Part shown: positions 21,637-33,783 of the stretch, piece by piece
Layout: each line of letters begins with the position of its first letter
How positions within the stretch are numbered: the first letter of the stretch is position 1
From: Microstegium vimineum
Taxonomy: Eukaryota; Streptophyta; Magnoliopsida; Poales; Poaceae
Assembly (NCBI GenBank): GCA_022036555.1
Contig: CM039137.1
Location: 28,194,315 to 28,258,314 of the forward strand
DNA: 64,000 bases
Reading direction: 5' to 3'
Position numbers and translations under genes: made by a program
The notes under the pieces: model-generated
Seen by the model: the letters and a program-made list of their open reading frames with translations, nothing else
Database searches by the model: none
What the model was told of the DNA's origin: nothing

Positions 21637-23466
21637 GATAGGGCAGATGGGTGGAAATGGGTTAAAACTTGATGAACTATTACTATGGAATATTGATTAT
21701 GTCATGCATAAGCAAACTACAGGCATAAATAGGTCTTATCTTTTACCCCTGCATTCCACCTACCACAAAGCAATGCAATAGCATAGGGTGGGAGCTAGTG
21801 GCCAATAAAAATCATACCTATAATTTAGAAATAGATGATGAGACAAATGTCGGCTTTGAGGGCGACAATCTAGAGGACTAGGAGTCTTGTTCTATGCTCA
21901 AGATGGTGGAAGTCGTCAATCTGCGCTTCATCCCGTAGCTGTTCTAGATGCTGCTTGCTCTGTGCTCTGTGTGTTTCAGCCAGTGAGGCGATGTAATAAA
22001 TGAGTAAACCTTGCTATTTGTACTCTCTAAGTTAGGATTCTTTATGTATGATGATGATATCGACTAATATTTGATGATGTGATGGGATGACCGTGTGAGA
22101 CTATCGCATTGTACTTTGAATCTGTGGGCTTTCCCTTCGAGGAAAGTCAAGATCGTTTCACCAAGCCTCTTAGAAGGGTCAAGTTCCTTTAGTTCTGCTC
22201 TAGGATCGGATGGTTCAACTTTTCCCCAAAACGATGCACAAGACTTAGGGAAAGAATGATAGATAATTCCCTATATTTTGATCTTTGTGGAGTTAATTCC
22301 TTATATTGTGATCTTTATGGGGTTGTAGTAGTTGTCCTTGTGACCCTGTTGTATGGTGGTCTTGTTGCCCCATCTAGGACAACATTTTGGACTAGCTTTA
22401 GGACAACATCTCAGACTAGCTTTAGGACAACATCTAGAACAACATCTTAGACTAGCATCTTGGCATATGCTTGCCTGATTAGTAGCCTATAAATATGGGC
22501 ATTGTGTGAGAAATAAACTAGAAAATTGTCCCAACTGAAATAAACCAGAAAATTGTCCCAACTGCTAGTGTCATAATCTACCTCGATAAGAGTAAGAATT
22601 CTGCTACTACCAAGAATAAAATGTCAGTGACTAATAGTAATGGATGTTTAATTCTTTCCATGCTCCAAGCAATGCAGAACCTATTGTGTCACTATAATAA
22701 TCTTTTTCAAAAAATATGTTTGTCCATTGCATCGAAAGTCTAGAAGGTTAACCACATTTTCATTGAACATATTCTAAAACTAAGATTTATAGCATTAGTC
22801 TTCCATTGACTATATCTAAGAACAACATATAAATGAGCGTTCTTTATTTCCCTCTTAATCACACCACTCACATCTATCTCATATTTCCTTAGTTGTCGTA
22901 AGATGTGAGATAAATATAGAGGGATTTGAGATTTTAAATAAATGTCCTTTTGTATAATGCTAACAACCAACTTCATTTGATTACCTAACATCTCCTCGGT
23001 GGTGAACTTCTTGAGTTAGTGTAGGACAATCATCCTGCCTCTTAGGTTTCCCAATTGATCAACTCTAAAATCGTTACTGTAAAACCACTATCAAAACAAT
23101 ACCCTAAATAATGGAGCACAATGAAACATACAATCAAAACCCAAGTACTCCATCTCGCACGATCAGAACGCTTCAAATATTTTTGTTATCTCCACGCACA
23201 TTTATCTCTAAAAAAACTCTTCTGTTGAATTACGCTTAACGTAATTCATAAATGTCTCCCACATTTCTTGTTCCTTTGATAAAATTTTATACAAAAAATG
23301 ACATTTAAATAAGTTAATAACAATATGACTAGTACATGAAAAGAATAGGAGTCCAATGGGAAAAGGTTGGATTGGACTCACAAGATAGGGTAACAACTAA
23401 CATTGTCCAAATAAACAACTTCTCACTCTCATGACTTAATCTTAAACCAATAACCCCAACATAAGC
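21637..23466. repeat. unit A continuation after the hAT element
   Basis: This degraded repeat DNA is collinear with 26176-26742 and then 57089-58407 of unit B. It includes LTR-like phrases (TAATAAATGAGTAAACCTTG, GGAAAGTCAAGATCGTTTCACC) and a run of CTAGCTTTAGGACAACAT repeats around 22375-22450. The uninterrupted GGATCGGATGGTTC at about 22204 is the empty site of the Copia insertion in unit B. No gene was found. Confidence 0.6.
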
Positions 23467-24017
23467 TGCGCATTTTAATGTTGCAAAATGCTAGAGTAAC
23501 TACTAGCTAGTGCCACTGTTAATCCATTATCAATGTCGTAGGGTTCTTCTACTCTGCCATCACCAACACGCACACGATCCACGGCGAGGAAGGGCTGTGG
23601 GAGCTAGCCAAGAGGTGCCATGACTTGTACACCAGCGCCAAGAACAACAAGAAACACCTCACTGACATCAGCAACCTCAACTTCCTCATGTGCTGGGCCA
23701 TCGAGGCCCCCTAGCTGACGACAGCCGGCGCGCTCCGGACGACGCTTGTCTCCGTGTTCGAAGACCCGGTGGTTGCGGACGTGGCCGAGGTGCAGAGCAA
23801 GGCCGGAGTGAAGGACTGCGTCTGCTTCGCCACCGTGCACGGCATTGGCCCGTCAATCGGCGTGTTCGACTCGATCAAGGACGGCAAGCTGGAATGGGCG
23901 TGCATGTACTCTTCTCCTCTGCACTCAAGGAAGCAAATCCAAAAGATCTTTGACAAGGTGAAGCAGATTTTGCACCATGCGGCGGCGGGTGAAGACAATT
24001 TTGAAGACTGCACCTAA
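23467..24017 (+). pseudogene. duplicated last exon of the acyltransferase-like gene
   Basis: Bases 23542-24017 correspond one-to-one (476 bp, no indel) to exon 3 at 16368-16843, preceded by copied intron including its AG acceptor. A CAG codon in the parent (16538-16540) is TAG here (23712-23714), so the frame stops in the first third of the exon. The upstream exons are absent. No promoter is evident. The downstream ~690 bp also match the parent flank. Confidence 0.93.
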
Positions 24018-25735
24018 CGATTTCGGGAGCTTTATGGGGTATTTCGGTAGAACTAATGCTCCATTTGTGAGACATTCTTTTCTGGTGCATGTTTGTAAAT
24101 TGTAATGTAAGTACAATGAAATAAAAGTGAACATACATCACTTATGCCTTGTGTTAGCCTTTTATTCTTTCAATTCTCGACGTAATGAAAATGTTCGGTG
24201 TGAGTTTGGTGCGTCTATCGTCGAGTCTTGCATAAGAATTCATTGTGTCTGAAACAAATGCCACATATAAACTGTATCTCAGATTTTGTTTCTGCCACCT
24301 GGTTTTGTTTTAAGTTTGAACATTGCACATTTGCAACTAGTGGTGTCATTGGCTCATAGGATTATTTGTTTCAATGCCTCATAGCGTTATGCGAAATAGG
24401 TGTCCACAGCGAATCCCAGCATAAAGCTTTTGTCGAAGTTTAAGGTAAAGAAACATATGTCCTTATCTAATCATACTATGGAAGGAAATTATATAGTACA
24501 ATATCCACTACTAAAATGATAGACTTCTTCTAGTATTTTTAAGCAGTGATAAAACACTACCACTAATCATTGTAATGAAAATATTTGTATTAAATTTTGA
24601 ATATCAAAACATTAGAAGAACTACATTTCACTATGGGAACTAAATTTTGGTTGTGATCGATCGTCATATAACAAACAGAGAGCCTAGTGGCACGCAACAA
24701 AGGGGAGACTTTTAATGCTCCAGCCCTAGCACTTGCGCCGCACCCCGGCCACACCGTCCACCACCGCTGGACTCCTCCCTTCCCCTTCGGCATCTCTCCA
24801 GGGGGCAAAGGAAGTGAGGATCTATTGTTTTTAATTACTTTTTTCTAGTAAATAGAGTAATTATGGTTAGTGTCTCTTCATGCCAAAGTTCTTGGTATTG
24901 CTCCTCCCCGTCCTCTTCAAGGACAGTGAAGGGGATGTGTGAAATCGTCTTCTCTATGGTGGCTTCGTTGAATGAGGATGACAACTTTGGCGTCAGCATC
25001 TTCATCGATATGACCACATGAACTTTTGTTTCCGAATGGCGGCATCAAGGCGAAGACAATGTCGCTGCTATGAAATAATTTTCTCCGGTCTCTTCTCTAT
25101 TTTGTTGTGGTTAAATCTCTGGCCACGTTGAAGGACTAGAGATAATAATTTTCACATCAGTCTTACTCATTCTTTGGTGACAAAAAGAAGAAGGAAGACA
25201 TGAGAAAGAAAAAAGTTTCTCAATTCCACCTACAGGAATGTTGGTCGCCGTTCAATGGGCATTTGTTCTTAGACTATTTGCCGAGTATTTGTCTATGCGG
25301 TTATCCACACTGCAAAGCGTCTAACAAATTATGTTTTGAGTTGTTCTATTTAAAGCATGAGTATTATTTGTAATCTAGAGTGCTAAAAATGTATTGATGT
25401 ACCAAGCTATCATATAATATAATTCTTCTTTACCAAAAAAAATGTCTATGGAGGGCAATGCAAACCTTTTAGTACGCCTCAACCTGTGATACGTCTTGGC
25501 CTAGCCATGCCCAGCATCAGCATGCCTCAGAAATCCCTCGCCTCGCCAACTCACCCAATGGAATACGTGCTAAAGTGCACCAAAAACGCGGTTATTTTTC
25601 ACTGCTACCATTTTTACATTGCATACAACCTACATAATCTTTTTTTTTTATCAAACAACCTACAGAATCTTAGCATTCCATGCAATGCACATCGAACGCC
25701 TCTATATATGCCCCTGTTCCCCTACGATCAAACGA
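24018..25735. repeat. unit B flank, with possible LINE-like 3' tail
   Basis: From 24018 to about 24710 the sequence parallels 16844-17515. From about 24712 to 25442 it is unlike unit A and ends in TTTACCAAAAAAAA (25429-25442), resembling the 3' end of grass LINE-1 elements. No RT or endonuclease domain is visible, so this would be a 5'-truncated copy. The rest to 25735 is unassigned, apart from a micro-insertion at 25625-25670. Confidence 0.35.
25625..25670 (-). repeat. poly(T) micro-insertion with 16-bp direct repeats
   Basis: ACAACCTACATAATCT (25625-25640) and ACAACCTACAGAATCT (25655-25670) differ at one base and flank 14 bases, nine T then ATCAA. On the minus strand this is TTGAT plus an A9 tail. 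It is the fourth example of the same architecture. Confidence 0.55.
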
Positions 25736-25805
25736 TATCCCCTTTAGCTGTGCAATAATAGAGCACACTAATTTCCCCAATTTTTTCATTGTTATTATCT
25801 AGTAC
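25736..25805 (+). repeat. fragment resembling hydrolase intron 1
   Basis: About 65 bp, including TGTTATTATCTAGT and ACTAATTTCCCC, closely match the start of intron 1 of the alpha/beta hydrolase gene (11544-11601), with a ~10-bp insertion. No exon sequence accompanies it. It may be a captured filler fragment or a shared small repeat. Confidence 0.55.
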
Positions 25806-26742
25806 CACCATGAGCCCGGTACTGCGTCCCCCGGTCTCAGTTTGCTGGTGCGCCGGGGAGCCCTAGGGGCTGAGTGGCAGGATGATGTTGTTTCGGGTTG
25901 GAAAACAACCCATTATTTGCCTAGATGATGTACAACGTCAACCATCAATGATGGTGATCTTATGGGTACAAGTGTACACGCTCTGCAGAGTTGATCGGTC
26001 AATACATATAGTTGTGTCCTTGGTTATGGACCTTTCCGTGACCTACGGCTCACTTGATTTAGAGAGATGAGTCATTTCTCTTCTTCCCCCTAGGTTTGTA
26101 GGATCCAGTTGTTAGTCGTAGAGGCTAGGACGATATGGAGTTGTCCTTGAGAGTGAAAGTGTTGCGATATGTGTGTGGATGGGGCGGATGGGTAGAAATG
26201 GGTTAAACTTGATGAACTATTACTATGAAATATTGATTATGTCATGCATAGAAAAACTACAACCATAAATAGGTATTATCTTTTACCCCTGCATTCCACC
26301 TACCACAAAGCAACACAATAGCATAGGGTGGGAGCCAGTGGCCAGTATAAATCATAATGATAATTTTGAGATAGGTGATGAGCCAGAGGTTGGCTTTGAG
26401 GACGATAATCTGGAGGACTAGGAGCGTGTTCCACGCTCAAGATAGTGAAAGTCATCAATCCGCGCGCTCATCTCGTAGTTGTTCTAGATGCTTCTTGTTC
26501 TCTGTGTTTTTGCTAGTGAGGCGATATAATAAATGAGTAAACCTTGTTATTTGTACTCTCTCAGTCAGGACTCTTGGTGTATGATGATGACATTGACTAA
26601 TATTTGATGATATGATGGGATGACCGTGTGAGACTATCACAATATACTTTGAATATGTGGGCTTTTCCTTTGAGGAAAGTCGAGATCGTTTCACCAAGCC
26701 TCTTGGAAGGGTCAAGTTCCTTAAGTTCTGCTCTAGGATCGG

Positions 26743-28497
26743 TTAAAGGTCCTAGATGGCTAGAGGTAGGTGAATAGCCTATAAAAATTCTACAAACCAC
26801 TAGAGCAAAAGGTTAGATAAACACTAAGTGAAGCTTTTTGCTCTAGCTCTACTAGGGATGCAAGCCACCTATCCAAGCAATTCTAGTATAAGTGAGTATC
26901 TATACAATCAATAGCAAAAACACAAAGATACTCACACTAGCTATAACAACTAGGAACAAGATAAGCAAACTAAGCAATCACACAAAAGCTAAACAAGTCT
27001 ACACAAAGTATTAGAGCAATGTAAATACAAGAGAGAGTGGATGAGTTATACCAATTCCTTGTGAAGTGAAGATACCAATGTAAAGAACCAATCACAATAT
27101 GAATACCAAGAGTAGCCAAGAGACAATGTTGACACAATGATTTTTCTCCCGAGGTTCACTTGGTTGCCACCAAGGTAGTACCCATTGTGTCGACTACTCA
27201 CTTTGTGATTTGGTGGCTAATAGGCAATCACAAGCCTAGCCCACTACTCGAGCGCCACAAGAATCCACACAAGACAGAGTAACTCAATGACACGAGCAAT
27301 TTACTAGAGTTACCCTTTGGCGCTCTGACAAGGTGGGTACAAGCCCTCCCACAATCCATGAAGCCGACCACGAACAATCTCCAACACGCGTCGAAGCTTC
27401 TCCACCGCTCGAGTCATCTAGGTGTTGGCAAACACCAAGAATAATAAGAAAACCGCAGCGATGACGAACACCAAGAGCTACTAGATGCAAATCACTAAGC
27501 AAATGCACTTGGATGCACTCTATCTCTTTATGGATGAACAAGTGATCAAAGAGATGAGTGGGAGAGGTTCTCAATAGCTCACAAGAGTATGCAAGAATAG
27601 AGTGAAGCAATAGAGAGAGTTTGAACCGGCCAAGGGCCTAGGCCTCCCTCAAAAACTAGCCGTTATACTCTGCATCGCGTCCAGCGGACGCTCTTTAATG
27701 TTCCAACGGACGTTCCGTCGCCAGCGTCCGTCACCAGTACAGAGAGGTCCAAAATCTGTTTTTCTTCGACGGACGCAGCCGTCGCCTTGCCATCGGACGC
27801 TCTGGTGCGTCCGTTGCCTTTGTGTCAGCACATTCTTCGTTCCATCGGACGCTGCAGTGAAAACCTCCCTGCGTCCGTCGACATCGTCCGATGCCAGTAT
27901 AGAGAGTGTCCAAAGAGCTCCTGAGTCCATCGGACGCGCCCGTCGCATGCCCAACGGACTCTGCTTAGCGTTTGTTGCTTGGTATGTGCCGAGGTTGAGC
28001 TAGGGTTACCGACCGGACACACCGACGCCTTGACCCAGCGTCCGTTGCTCAAAACTTGTCCCTTTCTCAACTCTATCTTTTCCTTCCTTGCTCCAATGTT
28101 CCAAACACTAGATGTGCTTCCTTAGTGCAGGTGTTTAGCATATATTTTAAGTCTTTCAAGCAAGGTTATGTTACTAGGTTGATTAATGCATATGCATGAA
28201 TGACCACACCTAGTAGCACTTGATAACTGCAATCACAACATGTTTTTCCCTTCTTGATAGTACGACTATCTATCCTAAATGTGATCACACTCTCTGTAGT
28301 GTCTTGATCACTTAACCGAAAATGGTACTATGATATACCTTTGCCTTAAGCCATCTCCTTTTCATCCATGGAGCACTTGTTCCATCATCCATGTTGCTCC
28401 ACATGATGAGTTGGATCACCCTAGCTAGATAACACACTTAGCACTAGGGTTAGATAATAGGTTTCATCAATTAACAAAAACCAAACTTGTGCTTTCA
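26743..28497 (-). repeat. Copia 3' LTR
   Basis: This 1,755-bp LTR reads TGAAAGC...GGACCTTTAA on the minus strand; the expected terminal CA is mutated at 26743-26744. It pairs with 55317-57088. The segment 27677-28042 contains twelve CGTCC/GGACG pentamers in a dense cluster. The tail and head phrases also match the solo LTR at 31447-33244. Confidence 0.93.
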
Positions 28498-28514
28498 ATC
28501 TCCCTCTTTTTGGT
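28498..28514 (-). other. Copia polypurine tract
   Basis: On the minus strand the purine-rich CCAAAAAGAGGGAGAT lies immediately upstream of the 3' LTR start TGAAAGC. This is the expected plus-strand DNA priming site. Confidence 0.8.
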
Positions 28515-29434
28515 AATTGATGACAACCTTTCACAAATAAATATATTGAATGAATATTTTAACTTTGGTAGTATTAGCTCCCCCTACATATGTGATATAT
28601 GAGTTTGGTTCATTTGGATCACATATGTATGAATAGAAATTGTGGTAGAGTGAATGCTACCAAATGATGCTAAGGTAAAAAGAATAGACCTTTGAAGCGT
28701 GATACCAATCGGAGTGCACAATTATACCATCCTTAGCACCAAAAATGCCTAGAAACCACTTGAAGAACATACTTGAAATACCACTTGAAAACTTAGGCTA
28801 AGACCTATGCATGCTAGTACTTCAAGCATCATGTCAATCATGTTTCTAGCATTCACCACACAAGCATGAATATTTTCAAAGAAAGTTCATATGCAAGCAA
28901 GCACTTATGAATACACAAAGAAATGCAACAACTTGATTCATAGGTTTGCTCCCCCTACTTGTGTGCTTATATTTTCAAAATATTTCTTTGTGATCTACTT
29001 ACTTCTCCCCCTTTGTCATCTATTATCATAAAAGATGTGCTCAAAGTGTTGATTATTGGAGAGAAGTTTAGTTGTGGCTTGATCTAGATTACTTGTTCAA
29101 TATAGTTAACTCAGTTTAAACCATGAACAAGATTCTTCACACATCCTAGAATGATTATCTTGCCCATGTTGAGTTAGCTAATTGAAGTTCACATTCTAGA
29201 TCAAACACTAGGATTGCAAGCCTATAAATATGTCATATGCTACCACTAGATCATATCAATCATAGAAACAATAGTGGTACCATATAAGCATCAAATACAT
29301 TTGATTTTCATGAATGAGCCTAATGAATTGATGTCTAGATGCACTACACAAGTCCTAAGCAATGGATGTATGCCATATCAATCAACTTTTACCTTGCATT
29401 GCTCGAAGGAGAGGCATGTTATATATAAGGTGCA
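28515..29434 (-). other. non-coding tail of the Copia element
   Basis: About 920 bp lie between the pol stop codon and the polypurine tract. SIRE-lineage elements often have a spacer or an extra ORF here, but no open frame of note is present in this copy. Confidence 0.6.
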
Positions 29435-30460
29435 TCAACACATATTTGAGAAATCAAGAATGTTCAATTCATTCCTTAGCTTGCAAAATCTCTTCTCATC
29501 TAATGGCTTGGTGAATATATCGGCAGGTTGATCATCGGTGCCAACACTTGTGATTGTAATATCACCCTTTTGTTGATGAACCCTTATGAAGTAGTGCCTT
29601 ATGTCAATGTGCTTGGTTCTTGAATGTTGAACTGGATTGTTGGTTAGCTTCACCGCACTTTCATTGTCACATAGCAATGACACTTGCTTGAATTTGATTC
29701 CAATGTCATCCAAAGTTGCTTTCATCCAAAGCAATTGAGCACAAGAACTACCCACACTTATGTATTCAGCTTCGGCGGTAGAGAGTGCCACACTATTTTG
29801 CTTCTTTGATGACCAAGATACAAGTGACATGCCTAGAAATTGACATATGCTCGATGTGCTTTTTCTATCAACCTTGCATCCCGCATAGTCGGAGTCCGAA
29901 TATCCAATCAACTCAAAGTTAGACCCCATGGGATACCATAGTCCAACATCTTGTGTATGTTTTAAGTACCTCAATATTCTCTTTGTAGATTTTAAGTGAC
30001 TTTCTCTTGGAGAGGCTTGGAATCTTGCACACATGCATACACTAAACATGACATCCGGCCTAGAAGCAGTCACATAGAGTAAGCTTCCAATCATAGACCG
30101 ATACAACTTTTGATCCACCATGTTGACACTAGCATCACTATCCAAGTGTCCATTGGTTCCCATTGGTGTGCTAATGCCTTTTGAATCTTCTAAGCCAAAT
30201 TTCTTCATCATATCTTTGATGTACTTGCCTTGACTTACAAAGGTGTTATTCTTCAATTGCTTGATTTGAAGTCCAAGGAAGTAGCTAAGTTCACCAATCA
30301 TTGACATTTCAAACTCATTTGCCATCATCTTTCCAAATTCTTCACAAAAATCTTAATTGGTTGAATCAAATATGATATCATCCACATAGATTTGCAACAT
30401 AAAAAGATCCTTGCCAAGCTTCTTGGTGAATAGAGTAGTATCAATCTTTCCCATGATGAA
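29435..30460 (-). pseudogene. Copia RT C-terminal part and RNase H
   Basis: The minus-strand frame runs from FIMGKIDTTLFTKK through the RT active site YVDDIIF, a stop codon (TAA near 30353-30355), then the connection region (FLGLQIKQL, YRSMIGSLLYVTASRPD) and RNase H (YSDSDYAGC, LCDNESAVKLTNNP, KHIDIRHYF), ending DIFTKPLDEKRF and a stop at 29435. The single nonsense codon downstream of YVDD and three flanking insertions inactivate it. The 3' end of this segment is the junction with the 30461 insertion. Confidence 0.9.
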
Positions 30461-33400
30461 TGTTGGTAGTTCTTAGCTTCACTAAAGATAGAGCGAGTCT
30501 ATTATCCCTGGCAGCGGTGTAGAAATGCTTGTTGGCACTTACAAGCACTACTACTAAAGATATGAAGCTAAAACAGCTATCTACTAATGCCAATCGGGGT
30601 TGTCAGTCCCGACACTAGTAGGAGCTAACTAGAGAGATTGCAATCTACCACGAGGAGATTTTGCAAGCGCACAGAACTATCGATTGTAGCACTTTGCTTG
30701 GGAGTACCAGGTGTCGATTTATTTGATCCCAAGGGAAGGCTAGGGTGGTGTATGAATCGAGTCAAGGAAGGGATGAGAATCCAAGAATAGAATAGGGAAG
30801 ATGAGAAGGATGAGAGGCTAGAAAGAATGGATGATGGAATTGGCTAAGGATGAATGGAAACTAAGGAGGTCGATAATGAGATAGATGATAGAGTAACTAA
30901 GATAACTAACCTAACTACTAACTACTACTTGATAACTACGTTGCAAGAGTCGGCAAGTGACAATAAACTAAACTAAGTTAAGCAAAGCACTACCCTTATC
31001 TTATCAAGCACCGAGGCGTACTCGCCTTTACCAGTCTATCAGTTGAACGCGAGCACAACGAGTCTTACTGTTAAACTAGACCAAACGTGGTGGAATTCAA
31101 GGCTCCCAGGGCTGTCACCACCTATTTGCTACCACAACTATCTGGGGGCTCCGATACTGATCACTCGCGAAGCTTCTACTCTTCCGGCTAGCTCCAAGCT
31201 TCACTACTACTAGAGCAGGGCTAAGTTAAGCTAAGAGCAGCGCTTCAGTGAGGGCACTAGAGCAAGGGTGCTTGCTCTCTAGCTATTCTACTTGCCTAAG
31301 CTTTCTCCTCTTGCTTCTACCTTGCTTGGTTTCTTCCTTGCTTTCTTGCTTGACTTGAAGTGACGCCTCCAGGGGGTATTTATAGCCTTAGGAGCACCAG
31401 GGGGTACTTATAGGTAGCCGGGGAGGCCAACCACCATAGGGGGTGGTGAAAGCCCAAGTTTGGTTTTGGTTAATTAATGAAACCTATGGAATAACCCTAC
31501 TTTGCTAAGTGTATGATCTAGCTAGGGTGATCCAATGTGACAAGTGGAGCTAAGTGAAGGATCTTGATAGATCAAGTGCTCCATGACTAAGGAAAAGAAG
31601 AAAAACAAAAATGGGCTCAAGGCAAAGGTATATCATAGGGCCATTTTTGGTTTAGTGATCAAGACACTATAGAGAGTGTGATCACTTTTAGGATAGATAG
31701 CCGTACTATCAAGAAGGGAAAATTCGTATCTTTTGCGGTGATCAAGTGCTACTAGGTGTTGTCATTCTTGCATGTGCATTAATTCACCTAGTAACATAGC
31801 CTTGCTTTAAAAGACATAAAATATATGCTAAACATCGGCTCTAAGGAAGTACCATAAGTGTTTGGCTCAATGGAGCAAGGTTGGAAAAGAAAGAAACAAG
31901 AAAGAAGCAAGTTAAGGGCGACGGACGATGGCGCCAGACGCTGCCTCTAGGCGACGGACGCGTCCGACGACAAGCCCTAACTCAGCCTCAGTACAGAAAG
32001 TGCGACGGATGCTGAAGAGCGTCTGTCGACCAGGCGACAAACGCGTCCATCGGTTTTGGGAGCTCTCTGGATGCTCTCTGCTCGCGCGACAGACGATGTC
32101 GACGGACGCTGGACCAAACTCAAACGAGCGTCTGTCAGACAAAGGAACTCACTGACACAAGCGACGGACACTGCCAAGCGTCCGACGACAAGGCAACGGA
32201 CGTGTCCAACGACTTTAGGAGCTCTCTAGATATTGTCTGCATGCGCGACGGACGCTGGCGATGGAGCGTCCGACGCAAACTTAAAGAGCGTCTGACGCCC
32301 ACGACACAGGCAATAACGGCTAGTTTTTGAGGGGAGCCTATTTAAAGGCTTGTGGCCGGTTGGAGCTCTTGCTCTTGGACTCTTTACTTGTCATACACTC
32401 TTGTGAGCTCTCAAGCACCTCTCCTACTCATCTCTTTGATCCTTTGCTCATTCCAAAAGAGATAGAGTGCATCCAAGTGCATTGCTTAGTGATTTGCATC
32501 TAGAAGCACTTGGTGATCGTTCTTGTTGCAAATTTTCTTGTTATTCTTGGTGTTTGCCAACACCTAGACGGCTTGGAGCAAGAAGGAGGAGTCAACACGA
32601 GTTGGTGATTGTTCGTGGTTGATCCCGGTGATTGTGAGAGGGCTTGTACCCACCTCGGCAGATCGCCAAAGGATAACTCTAGTAAATTGCCCGTGTCATT
32701 GAGTTACTCTCATTTGGGTGGATTCTTGTGGCACCCGGGTAGTGGGCTAGGCTTGTGAAACGCCTATTAGCCACTGAATCACCATTTGAGTAGTCGACAC
32801 AACGGGGACTAGCTTGGTGGCAACCAAGTGAACCTCGGGAGAAAAATCATTGTGTTATCTATTGTCTCCCGGCTACTCTTGGTGTTCATATTGTGATTGA
32901 CTCTCTTCATTGACATCCATACATCACAAGGCATCGGTATAACAATCACCCTACCTTTGTATTTACATTCCTTCATATCTTGCTTAGCTAGCTTGTGTAG
33001 CTTGTAGTTCTTTTAGATAGTTCTCTTGTTAAGTAGTTCTTGCTTTCTTGTGTTGAGTGTCTTAGTTTTTTGCTATTGTGTGTTAGGCACTTAACTAACT
33101 AGAATTGCTTGGATAGGTGACCTTGCATCCCTAGTAGAGCTAGAGCAAAAAGCTTCGCTTTAGTGTTTTCTAACCCTTTGCTCTAGTGGTTTGTAGAATT
33201 TTTGTTAGGCTATTCACCCTCCTCTAGCCATCTAGGACCTTTCAGGTGGCGACCGCCATAGATGGACGGCGGCCGCCACCCCACTCCACCGACAGTGATC
33301 CAACGGCCCTCCTTTGCCCTCCTAAGTTGGTTGTAGGGTAGGTTTAGGGTTTGTCACGTGTCAAATGGGCACAATCTAAGTGACACACCCTTCTAGCCCT

Positions 33401-33741
33401 TGGATGTAACCGAATTAGTGAGCTACGGTCTGGATTTGGGCTTGATCTTGAGCACACGGATCAGTGACGTGGCAGGGGAGTGAGCAGGCCAGTGGGCCCT
33501 GGCGGCCGCCAGCTAGGGATAGCGGCCACCACTCCACCTTGGAATAAATGGGGCTTGGTGGGTGGGCTATCCTCTGGTGGGTCCACTTGTCATATTTTGT
33601 CTATTTCCTACATTCAAATAAAATTCTATGTACATGTGGAATTTGATTAGTTGAAAACCTTATATGCACCATTTCATGTGTTTTCTTTATGATTATGGGT
33701 AAAATGTTGATGGTAAAAACAGGTGTTAAGGAGCATCAACA
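30461..33741. mobile_element. solo-LTR-like element (TGTTG...CAACA) with nested solo LTR
   Basis: It starts TGTTGGTAGTTC and ends GAGCATCAACA, with target duplication ATGAA at 30456-30460 and 33742-33746. Excising it rejoins the Copia RT frame at GF/IMGK. Without the nested 1,798-bp LTR and its 5-bp duplication it is about 1,478 bp. No internal coding region is present, so a solo LTR of an unidentified LTR retrotransposon is the best reading. Confidence 0.85.
31447..33244 (+). mobile_element. solo LTR of the same Copia family
   Basis: This 1,798-bp sequence begins TGAAAGCCCAAG and ends GGACCTTTCA, flanked by GGTGG at 31442-31446 and 33245-33249. It is the reverse orientation of the LTRs at 26743 and 55317 and shares their CGACGGACG-rich segment (here 31918-32310). 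It is a solo LTR left by recombination of a second copy of the family. Confidence 0.95.
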
Positions 33742-33783
33742 ATGAACCCTTTGGATAGGAGGAAATCCCTCAATCTTTCATAC
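33742..33783 (-). pseudogene. 42-bp island of Copia RT between two insertions
   Basis: This short piece encodes the RT segment around YERLRDFLLSKGF on the minus strand. It lies between the element ending at 33741 and the one starting at 33784. It includes one copy of each flanking target duplication. Confidence 0.85.

Larger units (their letters stand above)
16299..23466. repeat. tandem segmental duplication, unit A
   Basis: Sequence from intron 2 of the acyltransferase-like gene through its last exon, 3' UTR and about 3.3 kb of downstream DNA is repeated from 23467 onward. Homology starts at TGCGCATTTT in the intron (16299 and 23467). Minus the hAT insertion, unit A is about 3.8 kb. Parallel landmarks include ACTACACTTCACTA (17430/24620), GGTACAAGTGTTCACGCTCT (about 18073/25968), GATGGTTCAACTTTTCCCC (22209/57095) and CTTCTCACTC (23420/58360). 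Confidence 0.85.

Noticed and set aside
27649..28070. Several overlapping Arg-rich frames
   Set aside because: They result from the CGTCC/GGACG cluster of the Copia LTR. Similar frames appear in the other two LTRs.
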